Part shown: positions 8,810 through 16,254 of the stretch, piece after piece
How positions within the stretch are numbered: position 1 is the first letter of the stretch
How the letters are laid out: each line of letters opens with the position of its first letter
Origin: Treponema sp.
GTDB taxonomy: Bacteria > Spirochaetota > Spirochaetia > Treponematales > Treponemataceae
Reading direction: 5' to 3'
Assembly: GCA_017484285.1 (NCBI GenBank)
Contig: JAFUTH010000014.1
Span: forward strand, 62,001-126,000
Length of the DNA stretch: 64,000 nucleotides
The notes under the pieces: model-generated
The model's database searches: none
Seen by the model: the letters and a program-made list of their open reading frames with translations, nothing else
What the model was told of the DNA's origin: nothing
Program-made: the position numbers and the translations under genes

Positions 8810-8894
8810 ATCCACAGATTTACACAGATTGTCACAGATTTAATTTTATTATTGATTTTTTTTAATCTGTGTATATCTGTGCTAATCTGTGGAT
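8810..8894. repeat. Family A inverted repeat (copy 1)
   Basis: The left arm (8810-8842) carries ATCCACAGATT, ACACAGATT and TCACAGATT. The right arm (8863-8894) is its inverted match ending CTAATCTGTGGAT. A T/A-rich loop separates them. The element fills most of the space between the divergent radical SAM gene and pgk. Confidence 0.85.
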
Positions 8895-8904
8895 AAAAAT
8901 TACA

Positions 8905-8933
8905 TTGAATTTATCTTAGCAAGAGTGTAAAAT
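8905..8933 (+). promoter_or_regulatory. Promoter of pgk
   Basis: TTGAAT (8905-8910), a 17-bp spacer and TAAAAT (8928-8933) fit the sigma-70 consensus. The pgk ATG follows 32 bp later behind the ribosome site AAAGGAG. Confidence 0.7.
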
Positions 8934-8965
8934 GATTTCTGATTTCTATCTTAAAGGAGTTACAG

Positions 8966-10237
8966 ATGATTAAGACAGTAAAAGATGTTGATCTTAAAGG
9001 CAAACGCATTATCATGCGCGTTGATTTCAATGTTCCTATGAAAGAAGGTGTTGTTCAGGACGACACTCGCATTATGGCGGCTCTTCCGACCATTCAGTAT
9101 ATCTTGGAGCAGAATCCGCGCTCGCTCGTTTTGATGAGCCACCTCGGTGACCCAAAAAAAGATGTCAAAAAGGCACAGGAAAAGGCAGAAAAAGCCGGAA
9201 AAACGTGGACTTCTGAAGATGCAGAGAAATTCATCAACGGAAAGAACCGCATGAAGCCTGTCGTTGAATATTTCGCAAAGAAACTCGGAAAAGAAGTTAC
9301 TTTCTTGCCAGACGCACTTGGTCAGAAAGCTGCAATCGACGCGCTTCCAGAGGGGGCTGTCGCAATGCTCGAAAACACTCGCTTTCACAAGGAAGAGACT
9401 TCAAAAGATGCCGCTGAGCGCGATGTCATGGCAAAAGAGTTGGCTAGCTACGGCGACATTTTCGTAAACGATGCGTTCGGTACGGCTCACCGTGATCAGG
9501 CTTCTACCGCTTCAATCGCAAAATTCATGCCGGTTCCAAGCGTTGGTGGCTTCCTCATGGAAAAAGAAGTCAAATACATTCAGCCAATGGTTGAAAATCC
9601 GCCAAAACCACAGGTTGCTATCATCGGCGGCGCAAAGGTTTCTTCAAAAATCGCCGTTTTGGAAAGCCTCTTGAAGAACGCTTCTGCCCTCGTTATCGGT
9701 GGCGGCATGGCTTACACATTCTTGAAAGCGCAGGGACACAAAGTCGGTATCTCTCTTGTTGAAGATGACTTCATCGACACGGCAAAAAAATTGCTCGCAG
9801 ACGCAGAGGCAAAGGGCGTTAAAATCGTTCTTCCTGTTGACCATGTTGCGGCAGACAAATTCGATGCGAACGCAACACCAGTCGCAGTTGACGGCGTTGA
9901 CATCCCAGACGGACTTATGGCAATGGATGTCGGTCCAAAAACTATCGAAGCATACAAAGAAGTGCTTTCTACGGCAAAATCAATCGTATGGAACGGTCCG
10001 GTCGGCGTATTTGAGTTTGAAGCGTTCGCAAAGGGTACGGCTACGGTCGCTCAGCTCGTTGCAGATGCCACAGGTCGCGGCGCAATGACGGTCGTTGGTG
10101 GCGGTGACAGTGTTGCGGCTGTCAACAAATTCAACCTCGCAAGCAAAATGAGCCATGTTTCAACAGGCGGCGGTGCTTCACTTGAATTCCTCGAAGGAAA
10201 AACTCTTCCAGGAATTGCTATTTTGGCAACAAAATAG
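8966..10237 (+). CDS. pgk: Phosphoglycerate kinase
   Basis: Glycolytic kinase transferring phosphate from 1,3-bisphosphoglycerate to ADP; cytoplasmic. The family signature RVDFNVPMKEG is at residues ~18-28. HLGDPKKD, the substrate loop and the C-terminal nucleotide motifs GPVGVFE and VGGGDSVAAV are all present. At 423 aa it is slightly longer than usual (about 395-417) because of a lysine-rich insertion near residues 64-95. The start is fixed by AAAGGAG seven bases upstream. tpiA follows after a terminator. A second copy of its last seven codons lies just past the stop (10261-10281). Confidence 0.98.
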   Translation: MIKTVKDVDLKGKRIIMRVDFNVPMKEGVVQDDTRIMAALPTIQYILEQNPRSLVLMSHLGDPKKDVKKAQEKAEKAGKTWTSEDAEKFINGKNRMKPVVEYFAKKLGKEVTFLPDALGQKAAIDALPEGAVAMLENTRFHKEETSKDAAERDVMAKELASYGDIFVNDAFGTAHRDQASTASIAKFMPVPSVGGFLMEKEVKYIQPMVENPPKPQVAIIGGAKVSSKIAVLESLLKNASALVIGGGMAYTFLKAQGHKVGISLVEDDFIDTAKKLLADAEAKGVKIVLPVDHVAADKFDANATPVAVDGVDIPDGLMAMDVGPKTIEAYKEVLSTAKSIVWNGPVGVFEFEAFAKGTATVAQLVADATGRGAMTVVGGGDSVAAVNKFNLASKMSHVSTGGGASLEFLEGKTLPGIAILATK

Positions 10238-10281
10238 CTAAGGTCGCTAAAGCGACCGACGCATTCTTGGCTACAAAATAA
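10238..10281 (+). pseudogene. Duplicated last codons of pgk behind a small hairpin
   Basis: The pgk gene ends with codons for AILATK and TAG (10217-10237). After a 23-bp segment holding the hairpin GGTCGCT-AA-AGCGACC, bases 10261-10281 read AFLATK and TAA. Only one residue differs, and the third positions differ as between independent coding copies. The arrangement parallels the gap tail remnant at 612-744. Confidence 0.65.
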
Positions 10282-10288
10282 ACGTGAT

Positions 10289-10320
10289 GCCGAGTGCGTG
10301 TGTGCGTACTCGGCTTTTCT
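10289..10320 (+). terminator. Terminator of pgk
   Basis: GCCGAGT (10289-10295) pairs with ACTCGGC (10308-10314) and is followed by TTTTCTT. Confidence 0.75.
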
Positions 10321-10347
10321 TGCTGCAAAATAAAAGGAGATTTTTTC

Positions 10348-11103
10348 ATGCGTACAAAGTATGTGGCTGGAAACTGGAAAATGAACATGGACAAGGCTGG
10401 CGCCGTCGCGCTTGCCAAAGGGTTGGTCGAAAACCTCAAAGGTCTTAACGCCAAATACATGATTGCACCGCCTTTTGTCTATCTTGACGCGGTTTCACAG
10501 ATAGTAAATGGTTCAAACATTATCCTTGGCGCGCAAAACATGACGGTCACTGATAATGGTGCCCACACGGGTGCAATTTCGGCAGCGATGCTCAAAGATG
10601 TCGGTGTTCAGACGGTCATTCTTGGTCATTCAGAACGACGAGACGAATTCAATGAGACCGACAAACTCATCAACGAGAAAGTGCACAAAGCTATCGAGAG
10701 TGGGCTTGATGTCGTGCTTTGTATCGGTGAGTTGTACTCTCAGCGCATTGCGGGTGTAACGAATCAGATTTGTGAGAATCAGGTTACCGAGGACTTGGCT
10801 GGCATTACGGAAGAGCAGCTTGCTCATGTTTCAATCGCATATGAACCAGTTTGGGCTATCGGGACGGGAAAAACGGCGACCCCCGCTGAGGCTCAAGAAG
10901 TTCATGCCTTTGTTCGTGGGGTCCTTTCGCGCTTGTATAGTCCGAAGGCAGCCGCAGATATCAAAATCCTCTACGGCGGCTCGATGAATGACAGCAATGC
11001 GGAAGAGCTGCTTGCTCAGCCCGATATTGACGGTGGGTTGATTGGTGGCGCGTCGCTCAAAGTCGACAAGTTCACTGCAATCTGTAAATTCGCTTCTAAA
11101 TAA
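10348..11103 (+). CDS. tpiA: Triosephosphate isomerase
   Basis: Interconverts dihydroxyacetone phosphate and glyceraldehyde-3-phosphate; cytoplasmic TIM barrel. The start ATG at 10348 lies behind AAAAGGAG and gives the typical N-terminus MRTKYVAGNWKMN. The catalytic histidine is in LGHSERR and the catalytic glutamate in AYEPVWAIGTG; the phosphate-binding LYGGSMN and GGLIGGASL are present. The length of 251 aa is normal. It is separated from pgk by a terminator but may receive read-through. The closing hairpin is at 11113-11156. Confidence 0.98.
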   Translation: MRTKYVAGNWKMNMDKAGAVALAKGLVENLKGLNAKYMIAPPFVYLDAVSQIVNGSNIILGAQNMTVTDNGAHTGAISAAMLKDVGVQTVILGHSERRDEFNETDKLINEKVHKAIESGLDVVLCIGELYSQRIAGVTNQICENQVTEDLAGITEEQLAHVSIAYEPVWAIGTGKTATPAEAQEVHAFVRGVLSRLYSPKAAADIKILYGGSMNDSNAEELLAQPDIDGGLIGGASLKVDKFTAICKFASK

Positions 11104-11112
11104 GCGTTAGTA

Positions 11113-11156
11113 AACCTGATACGGCGGATTAGTTTTTCTGCGGTATCAGGTTTTCT
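11113..11156 (+). terminator. Terminator of tpiA
   Basis: AACCTGATAC (11113-11122) pairs with GTATCAGGTT (11143-11152), followed by more T's. Confidence 0.75.
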
Positions 11157-11203
11157 GTTTTATTTCTCGCTCTTTTTATATTCTAATTCTTTCATCTTTC
11201 TGA

Positions 11204-11209
11204 TATACT
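11204..11209 (+). promoter_or_regulatory. -10 box of queD
   Basis: TATACT stands six bases before the queD ATG, and no Shine-Dalgarno sequence is present. This suggests a leaderless transcript. Confidence 0.5.
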
Positions 11210-11215
11210 CTCTTC

Positions 11216-11605
11216 ATGTTTCAAGTTCGGGTGACGGCTGATTTTGCGGCGGCGCATTTTTTGCGCGATTATCACGGAAAGTGCGAGCATCTGCACGGGC
11301 ACAATTACAAGGTCTACGCGCATGTGCAGGGAGCGAGCCTCGATGAGGGCGGAATGCTCTTGGATTTCGGCGAACTCAAAAAAGCACTCCGCGAAGTGTG
11401 CGCTCGCCTTGACCACACGAATTTGAACGACATCGATTTTTTTGCGCAGAATCCGAGCGCGGAGCGAATCGCGGTGTACATTTACAACGGAATCGTTGAT
11501 GTGCTTCCGAGCCTAAAAAAGACGGACGACGCAAAAAAAACGCACTTGTACGCAGTCGATGTGTTTGAAACAGAAACGAGCAGGGCGAGATATTTGCCAG
11601 ATTGA
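11216..11605 (+). CDS. queD: 6-carboxytetrahydropterin synthase (queuosine pathway)
   Basis: QueD/PTPS family enzyme that makes 6-carboxytetrahydropterin from dihydroneopterin triphosphate, an early step of queuosine synthesis. The zinc ligands H14, H27 and H29 (in HLHGH) and the catalytic C23 are all in place, as is LDHTNLND. The length of 129 aa is normal. No other queuosine genes are nearby. Its stop codon lies 8 bp before the cimA start, so the two are co-transcribed. The start lacks a ribosome site and follows a -10 box by six bases. Confidence 0.9.
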   Translation: MFQVRVTADFAAAHFLRDYHGKCEHLHGHNYKVYAHVQGASLDEGGMLLDFGELKKALREVCARLDHTNLNDIDFFAQNPSAERIAVYIYNGIVDVLPSLKKTDDAKKTHLYAVDVFETETSRARYLPD

Positions 11606-11613
11606 GGTTTTAT

Positions 11614-13209
11614 ATGAACAAAATCACTATTCTTGATTCTACTTTGCGCGATGGCTCTCAGGGCGAGGGCATTTCATATTCGGTGCAGGATAAGATTAAC
11701 ATCGTGAAGGCGCTCGATGAACTGGGCGTGACATATATTGAGGCGGGAAATCCTGGCTCGAACCCAAAGGACATGGAATTTTTTGCCGAGGCGAAGAAAC
11801 TCAAACTAGAACACGCGAAAATCGTGGCGTTCGGCTCTACGCGGCGCAAGGGGATTACGTGCGCTGAAGACGCGAATCTCCAGAGCCTTTTGGCGGCTGA
11901 TACCGAGGTCGTGTGCATTTTCGGAAAGTCGTGGGATTTTCAGGTGACGGAGATTTTGCATGCCACGCTCGAAGAAAACCTTGAGATGATTCGCGATACA
12001 GTGGCGTTCCTTGTGGCGAACAAAAAAGAAGTGATTTTTGACGCGGAGCATTTTTTTACGGGCTACACCGAAAACGCCGATTACGCGATGAAGACTCTTG
12101 AAGCGGCGGTAGAGGGCGGTGTGAAGACTTTGTGCCTCTGCGAAACAAAAGGCGGCATGATGCCGATGCAGTGCTACGAGATTACGAAAAAAGTCGTTGA
12201 GAAGTTTGGAAAAGTCGCTTCCGTAGGAATCCACACGCATAATGATTCGGGCTGTGCGGTCGCCAATTCGCTCCTTGCGGTTGAGGCGGGGGCAAGCCAT
12301 GTGCAGGGCGTTCTGCTCGGATTCGGTGAGCGCACGGGAAACGCGAATCTTTCAACGATTATCGCCGATTTGCAGCTTAAAATGGACTGCGATTGTATTC
12401 CCGCCGAAAATGTGCAGAACCTCACCCCGATTTGTAAGCGGGTCGCCGAGATTACGAATATTGCTTTGGAAGCGGGAATGCCGTATGTGGGCGCGAGCGC
12501 GTTTGCGCACAAGGCGGGAATGCACATCGACGCGGTGATTAAAAATCCGTTCGCATACGAGCATGTTACGCCTGAGAGCGTGGGAAATGAGCGCGTGTTC
12601 CTTATGAGCGAGGTCGCGGGAAAGAGCATGATTGTCGAAAAAGTGCAGAAATTCGACAAAACGCTCACGAAGTCAAGCCCGATTGTCGCCGAAATCGTAA
12701 AGCGCGTAAAAGAATTGGAGCATGAGGGCTATCAGTTTGAGGGCGCGGACGCAAGCTTTGAAATTCTCGTGCGAAAGGCAATCGGAAAGTACCAGCCCTT
12801 CTTCAATCTGCATTATTACAAGACGAGCGGCGAGTTTCCGCGTTTTGCCGATGACCAGAGCGCGTTTGCTCAGTTCAAAATTGATGTTGACGGAAAGGTC
12901 GTTGTGACGGCGGGTGACGGCGACGGCCCTGTCAATGCGCTTGATGTCGCCATGCGTAACGCGTTGGAGCAGTTCTATCCGACGGTGAGCCAGATTCACC
13001 TCACTGACTACAAAGTCCGCGTTCTTGACGGAAAATCTGCGACTGCTTCACGAGTCCGCGTTTTGATTGAGTCGAGCGACGGAGACGAGCACTGGGCGAC
13101 AATGGGCGTTTCAAGCGATGTGATTGAGGCTTCGTACCTCGCGCTCGTGGATTCCTTTGAGTACAAGCTGATTAAGGACTTGGAAAAGAAATTCGGGAAG
13201 CTGATGTAA
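11614..13209 (+). CDS. cimA: (R)-citramalate synthase
   Basis: Condenses pyruvate and acetyl-CoA to citramalate, the threonine-independent entry to isoleucine. The N-terminal DRE-TIM metallolyase domain (residues ~1-270) shows LDSTLRDGSQGEGI, the metal motif HTHND and GNANL. The C-terminal ~130 residues form a LeuA-type allosteric dimer domain. The long form with EAGNPGSNPKD fits the citramalate synthase subgroup rather than LeuA; this assignment rests on memory of the family. The length is 531 aa. ATG 11614 is chosen over the upstream TTG because GAGG lies just before it. LeuB, which also acts in this route, is at 31.4 kb. Confidence 0.88.
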   Translation: MNKITILDSTLRDGSQGEGISYSVQDKINIVKALDELGVTYIEAGNPGSNPKDMEFFAEAKKLKLEHAKIVAFGSTRRKGITCAEDANLQSLLAADTEVVCIFGKSWDFQVTEILHATLEENLEMIRDTVAFLVANKKEVIFDAEHFFTGYTENADYAMKTLEAAVEGGVKTLCLCETKGGMMPMQCYEITKKVVEKFGKVASVGIHTHNDSGCAVANSLLAVEAGASHVQGVLLGFGERTGNANLSTIIADLQLKMDCDCIPAENVQNLTPICKRVAEITNIALEAGMPYVGASAFAHKAGMHIDAVIKNPFAYEHVTPESVGNERVFLMSEVAGKSMIVEKVQKFDKTLTKSSPIVAEIVKRVKELEHEGYQFEGADASFEILVRKAIGKYQPFFNLHYYKTSGEFPRFADDQSAFAQFKIDVDGKVVVTAGDGDGPVNALDVAMRNALEQFYPTVSQIHLTDYKVRVLDGKSATASRVRVLIESSDGDEHWATMGVSSDVIEASYLALVDSFEYKLIKDLEKKFGKLM

Positions 13210-13247
13210 GGTCTGACTTGTTTTCAAAAACGTGTCAAATGTCCTTT

Positions 13248-14126
13248 TCATTTCTCAATTTCTTCTAAAATCTCACCGATGTCTGCGTTTATGCAGATTG
13301 CGCGAGGGGCAATTTCCTCTGGTGCGACTGATTCTCCAAAGTTGAGGCATGCGTACGTTGCATTGTGGTTTGCATATGTCATTTGCCAAAATGGATACTT
13401 GATGATGCCTGGCGTGTTTCCTCCGACGCCAAGCTCAAGGAACAAAATTTTCCCATCTTCGGCTGCTTTATGAGAATCAAGAAAAGCTTCGTATCGTTTT
13501 GCAGCTTTGTACCATCCGTCGTCTTGCACAAAGGTGTCATCAGCACGGAGATTCATACTCATCGGCTTTCCACAAATCGGACAATGCGGTATCAGCTCGC
13601 TCGGAATTCGCATATCTTTTTGCGCATCATACATCGCGCGTATCTGCGTCTCGTTGTCATAGGTCTTTTGGTGGCATGGCTCTGAACACTGAAAAAGACC
13701 GTAATCGCCTTGTGTGTAATAGAGCCGTGTTTTGTCAAAGCCTGCTTTTTGGAAACAGTGGTCAACATTTGTGGTGAGAATAAAATAATCTTTGTCTTTT
13801 ACGAGCGAGAACAAATTCTCATACACGGGTTTTGGCGCATTCATGTAACGATTTATCATGATATAGCGGCTCCAATACGCCCACTGTTCTTCTAATGATT
13901 CGTAAGGATAAAAACCGCCCGAATACATATCAGTGAAACCGTAGCGGTCTACAAAATCAGAAAAATATTTCTTGAATCGTTCCCCAGAATAGGTGAATCC
14001 TGCTGAAGTTGACAGTCCCGCGCCTGCTCCGATGATGATTGAATCGGCTTCTGCAATGGTATTTTTCAAACGTGCGCTGTTTTGCGCGAGAATTTCTGCG
14101 CTGTCTGTTCGGTTCCCAAAAATCAT
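13248..14126 (-). CDS. SIR2-family protein, SirTM-like (catalytic His replaced by Gln)
   Basis: A sirtuin-fold NAD-dependent enzyme of 292 aa. GAGAGLSTSAGF (residues 33-44) is the NAD-binding motif and TTNVDH (118-123) the catalytic-loop NxD. The usual catalytic histidine position reads TQGDYG, so Q139 stands where histidine is expected. Two cysteine pairs (C147/C151 and the HCPICGKP pair) form the zinc site. In class M sirtuins (SirTM), known as protein ADP-ribosyltransferases, the key residues are Asn and Gln 19 residues apart; here N120 and Q139 have the same spacing. The usual SirTM partners (macrodomain, GcvH-like, LplA-like) are absent nearby. The start is set by GGAGG before ATG 14126. 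It is divergent from the alarmone synthetase. Confidence 0.8.
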   Translation of the reverse strand: MIFGNRTDSAEILAQNSARLKNTIAEADSIIIGAGAGLSTSAGFTYSGERFKKYFSDFVDRYGFTDMYSGGFYPYESLEEQWAYWSRYIMINRYMNAPKPVYENLFSLVKDKDYFILTTNVDHCFQKAGFDKTRLYYTQGDYGLFQCSEPCHQKTYDNETQIRAMYDAQKDMRIPSELIPHCPICGKPMSMNLRADDTFVQDDGWYKAAKRYEAFLDSHKAAEDGKILFLELGVGGNTPGIIKYPFWQMTYANHNATYACLNFGESVAPEEIAPRAICINADIGEILEEIEK

Positions 14127-14142
14127 ACTATGCCTCCAGTGT

Positions 14143-14176
14143 TTTTTTGTTGTAATAAATATATAACAACAAAAAA
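14143..14176. repeat. Inverted repeat between the sirtuin and alarmone synthetase genes
   Basis: TTTTTTGTTGT (14143-14153) and ACAACAAAAAA (14166-14176) form an 11-bp perfect inverted repeat. It lies upstream of both divergent genes, so it may be an operator rather than a terminator. Confidence 0.4.
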
Positions 14177-14245
14177 TGAAAATCAAGACAAAATTCACTC
14201 GAATCGTAAAAACTCGGGGAAAAACCTGTTTGGATAAAAATAATC

Positions 14246-14275
14246 TTGCCGCCGTGCAACTTTTTTCAGTATATT
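14246..14275 (+). promoter_or_regulatory. Possible promoter of the alarmone synthetase gene
   Basis: TTGCCG (14246-14251), an 18-bp spacer and TATATT (14270-14275) precede the ATG at 14292. Confidence 0.4.
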
Positions 14276-14291
14276 TTGTTTATATCAATAA

Positions 14292-15014
14292 ATGAGTTTG
14301 ATGGAGTCTATTTTGAATATCGAAGAACTTGCAACAGAAGCCGTTCCTGACGGAGATGTGCCTGAACTTATTACGAATACACTCGCAAAAAATCCGAATG
14401 ATTTTTACAAAATGGCGTTCGAGTACCAGCAACTCATGATGGTCTACGAGAGCGCAATCAAACAGATTGAGACGAAACTGGATATCTTAAACAAAGAGAA
14501 CAAGGTGACGGGCAGGCGGAATCCGATTGAGACGGTCAAATCGCGAATCAAGTCACCGCAGAGTATCGCTTCAAAGCTCGAAAAAAAGAAGTTGCCAGTC
14601 ACGTTTGAGTCGATGGTCGAAAATCTGCACGACATTGCGGGTGTGCGCGTGATTTGCCCGTACATTTCGGACATCTACAGCGTGCGCGACATGCTTTTAA
14701 AGCAGCCCGACATCACGCTCCTTGAAGAAAAGGACTATATCAAGAATCCCAAAGAATCAGGCTACCGCAGTCTGCATCTGGTGATTGAAATTCCCGTGTA
14801 TCTTTCTGAATCGACGCACCGCGTAAAGGTTGAAGTGCAGCTCCGCACGATTGCGATGGATTTTTGGGCGTGCTTGGAGCATGAGCTTCACTACAAGACC
14901 ACGACAAATGTGCCCGAGAGCGTGCGGCGCGAACTGTTCCGCGTGGCTGAGACAATCGCCATGACCGACCGCGAAATGGAAGAAATCGCGATTGAGTTGC
15001 AGAACTTGGATTAA
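14292..15014 (+). CDS. Small alarmone synthetase (RelQ-like GTP pyrophosphokinase)
   Basis: Makes (p)ppGpp from ATP and GTP or GDP. The single RelA/SpoT synthetase domain spans residues ~45-200 with VKSRIKSPQSIASKL, IAGVRVICPY, KESGYRSLHLV and EVQLRTIAMDFWA, which cover the substrate-binding and catalytic segments. There is no HD hydrolase domain and no TGS or ACT domain, and the 240-aa length matches stand-alone RelQ/YjbM proteins. The C-terminal helix may form the usual tetramer interface. The stop overlaps the stop of the convergent yfcE-like gene by 3-4 bp. The start has no clear ribosome site; ATG 14301 is an alternative. Confidence 0.9.
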   Translation: MSLMESILNIEELATEAVPDGDVPELITNTLAKNPNDFYKMAFEYQQLMMVYESAIKQIETKLDILNKENKVTGRRNPIETVKSRIKSPQSIASKLEKKKLPVTFESMVENLHDIAGVRVICPYISDIYSVRDMLLKQPDITLLEEKDYIKNPKESGYRSLHLVIEIPVYLSESTHRVKVEVQLRTIAMDFWACLEHELHYKTTTNVPESVRRELFRVAETIAMTDREMEEIAIELQNLD

Positions 15015-15580
15015 AATATAGCTTCTCTCAGCAATTTTCCCTCAATCGTGTAGATTTCGATTTTCAATTTTCCGGTTTCAATTTCCTCGATGACTCCACA
15101 GGTTTTGCCGTCGTCGCATTTGGGGAGCGAGATTGAGCCGGGATTGAAGTAGCACAAATCGCCGTCTTTTTCGAGCACGGTGACATGCGTGTGCCCCGAG
15201 ATGACGAGCGTGTCTTTTGGGAGCCAGCTCGCGAGTTTTTCGCGCGTGTACAAGTGCCCGTGGTGAACGAAAATCCGGCGGATTCCGCTTGGCGAGGGAA
15301 GCGCGATGGTGGTGTACGCGTTCAGGCAGGGGAAGGTGAGCATCATTTCGTCCACTTCGCTGTCGCAATTTCCGCGCACGCATAAGATTTTTTCTTTTCG
15401 CGCGTTCAAAAGCTCCGCCGTTTTTTTTGTGTCCCAGCCTTCGGGAAGCGGGTTGCGTGGCCCGTGGTTCAAATAGTCTCCACAGAGAATGAGCGCGTCA
15501 CAGTCTTTTTCAAAGGTGGCAAGCGCCGTTTCAAGGCAAGACGCGCTTCCGTGAATGTCAGAGAGAACGAGAAATTTCAT
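15011..15580 (-). CDS. YfcE-type metallophosphodiesterase
   Basis: Calcineurin-like phosphoesterase of 189 aa with a dinuclear metal site. The motifs run in family order: SDIHG (7-11), CGDYLNHGP, RGNCD, HHGH and SGHTH. The small size and motif spacing fit the YfcE group of cyclic or phosphodiester hydrolases; the natural substrate is unknown. It is followed on the same strand by nothing, since it converges on the alarmone synthetase. Upstream, the PIN-domain gene ends 3 bp before its start region, so it may be read from the toxin-antitoxin transcript. Confidence 0.85.
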   Translation of the reverse strand: MKFLVLSDIHGSASCLETALATFEKDCDALILCGDYLNHGPRNPLPEGWDTKKTAELLNARKEKILCVRGNCDSEVDEMMLTFPCLNAYTTIALPSPSGIRRIFVHHGHLYTREKLASWLPKDTLVISGHTHVTVLEKDGDLCYFNPGSISLPKCDDGKTCGVIEEIETGKLKIEIYTIEGKLLREAIF

Positions 15581-15583
15581 AAG

Positions 15584-16006
15584 TCAGTTTTTATTTCCAA
15601 AGAGTTTGATAAAGTCTGCTGGCTCAATCGCCATGACGGGGGAGAGTTTGTAGTCTTTTACATTTCGTGTAATGATGTATTTTACGCCGTGCCGTTTTGC
15701 GCAGAACGCCTGCACCGCGTCTTCAAAATCGGACATACGACCTGAAAAAGCGAAAAACAAGTCTTTCTGACTTACTTTTGCAATTTTTATTGTGCGAATA
15801 AAATCAAAGACTGTTTTGAATTGCTCGGTTTTATCGGCAAAATGTTTTCTGGTAAGATACATAACATCGGCGACAGAAACCGTTGAAATATAGATTTTGT
15901 CACCGCGGAGAAGTGCATTTTCATAGCAAGCGACGGATGCTTCGCAAAATGGTTCTCGATTTGAGAGAATATCGACTGTAATATTTGTGTCAAGCAAAAT
16001 TTTCAC
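15584..16006 (-). CDS. PIN-domain toxin (probable ribonuclease of a TA pair)
   Basis: A 140-aa PIN-fold protein, predicted to be a magnesium-dependent endoribonuclease. The acidic residues of the active site are visible: D6 in LLDTN, D96 in SDFEDAVQ and D118 in NVKDY. The start overlaps the end of the small upstream gene by 4 bp (ATGA), the typical arrangement of an antitoxin-toxin operon. The RNA target cannot be inferred. Confidence 0.8.
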   Translation of the reverse strand: MKILLDTNITVDILSNREPFCEASVACYENALLRGDKIYISTVSVADVMYLTRKHFADKTEQFKTVFDFIRTIKIAKVSQKDLFFAFSGRMSDFEDAVQAFCAKRHGVKYIITRNVKDYKLSPVMAIEPADFIKLFGNKN

Positions 16007-16218
16007 TGCCGTGCAAGCCTCTCTTCCTTTATTTTGTTTTCATCAATATCCGCTGGCAAAATTCCAATCACGGCGTGTAGTGCATCCAGCTTTTTCTGCA
16101 AACGGCGGGAAATTTTCTTCTCTTTCTTCTTGGGGAGAATCTTGATTCCAAAAGTCTCCGCTTTCTCTTTGTATTGCGCGGGATTCGCAAAAAAATCAGC
16201 ATAAGAAACAACGAGCAT
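16003..16218 (-). CDS. Putative antitoxin of the PIN toxin
   Basis: A 71-aa lysine-rich protein beginning MLVVSYADFFANPAQYKEKA, which resembles the start of Phd-like antitoxins where a short beta-strand and helix bind DNA. The C-terminal half (KKLDALHAVIGILPADID) is a likely toxin-binding region. It has a good ribosome site (GGAGGTG) and overlaps the toxin gene by 4 bp. Identification rests on size, position and the N-terminal pattern. Confidence 0.65.
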   Translation of the reverse strand: MLVVSYADFFANPAQYKEKAETFGIKILPKKKEKKISRRLQKKLDALHAVIGILPADIDENKIKEERLARQ

Positions 16219-16254
16219 ATTTCACCTCCGCTTACAGTATATCACAAAAATGCG

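Noticed and set aside
8888-8896. Perfect DnaA-box-like TGTGGATAA in the family A repeat, suggesting an origin
   Set aside because: It is part of a dispersed repeat that recurs at other loci with mismatches; there is no box cluster, dnaA or dnaN, and no AT-rich unwinding region.
12174-12668. Long antisense open frame inside cimA
   Set aside because: It mirrors the codon pattern of cimA on the opposite strand; no start signal or recognisable domain. The same holds for antisense frames at 3227-3727, 31930-32481, 41180-42010 and 49068-49580.
14143-14176. Inverted repeat as a terminator
   Set aside because: It lies between two divergent genes, upstream of both, so neither transcript would end there.
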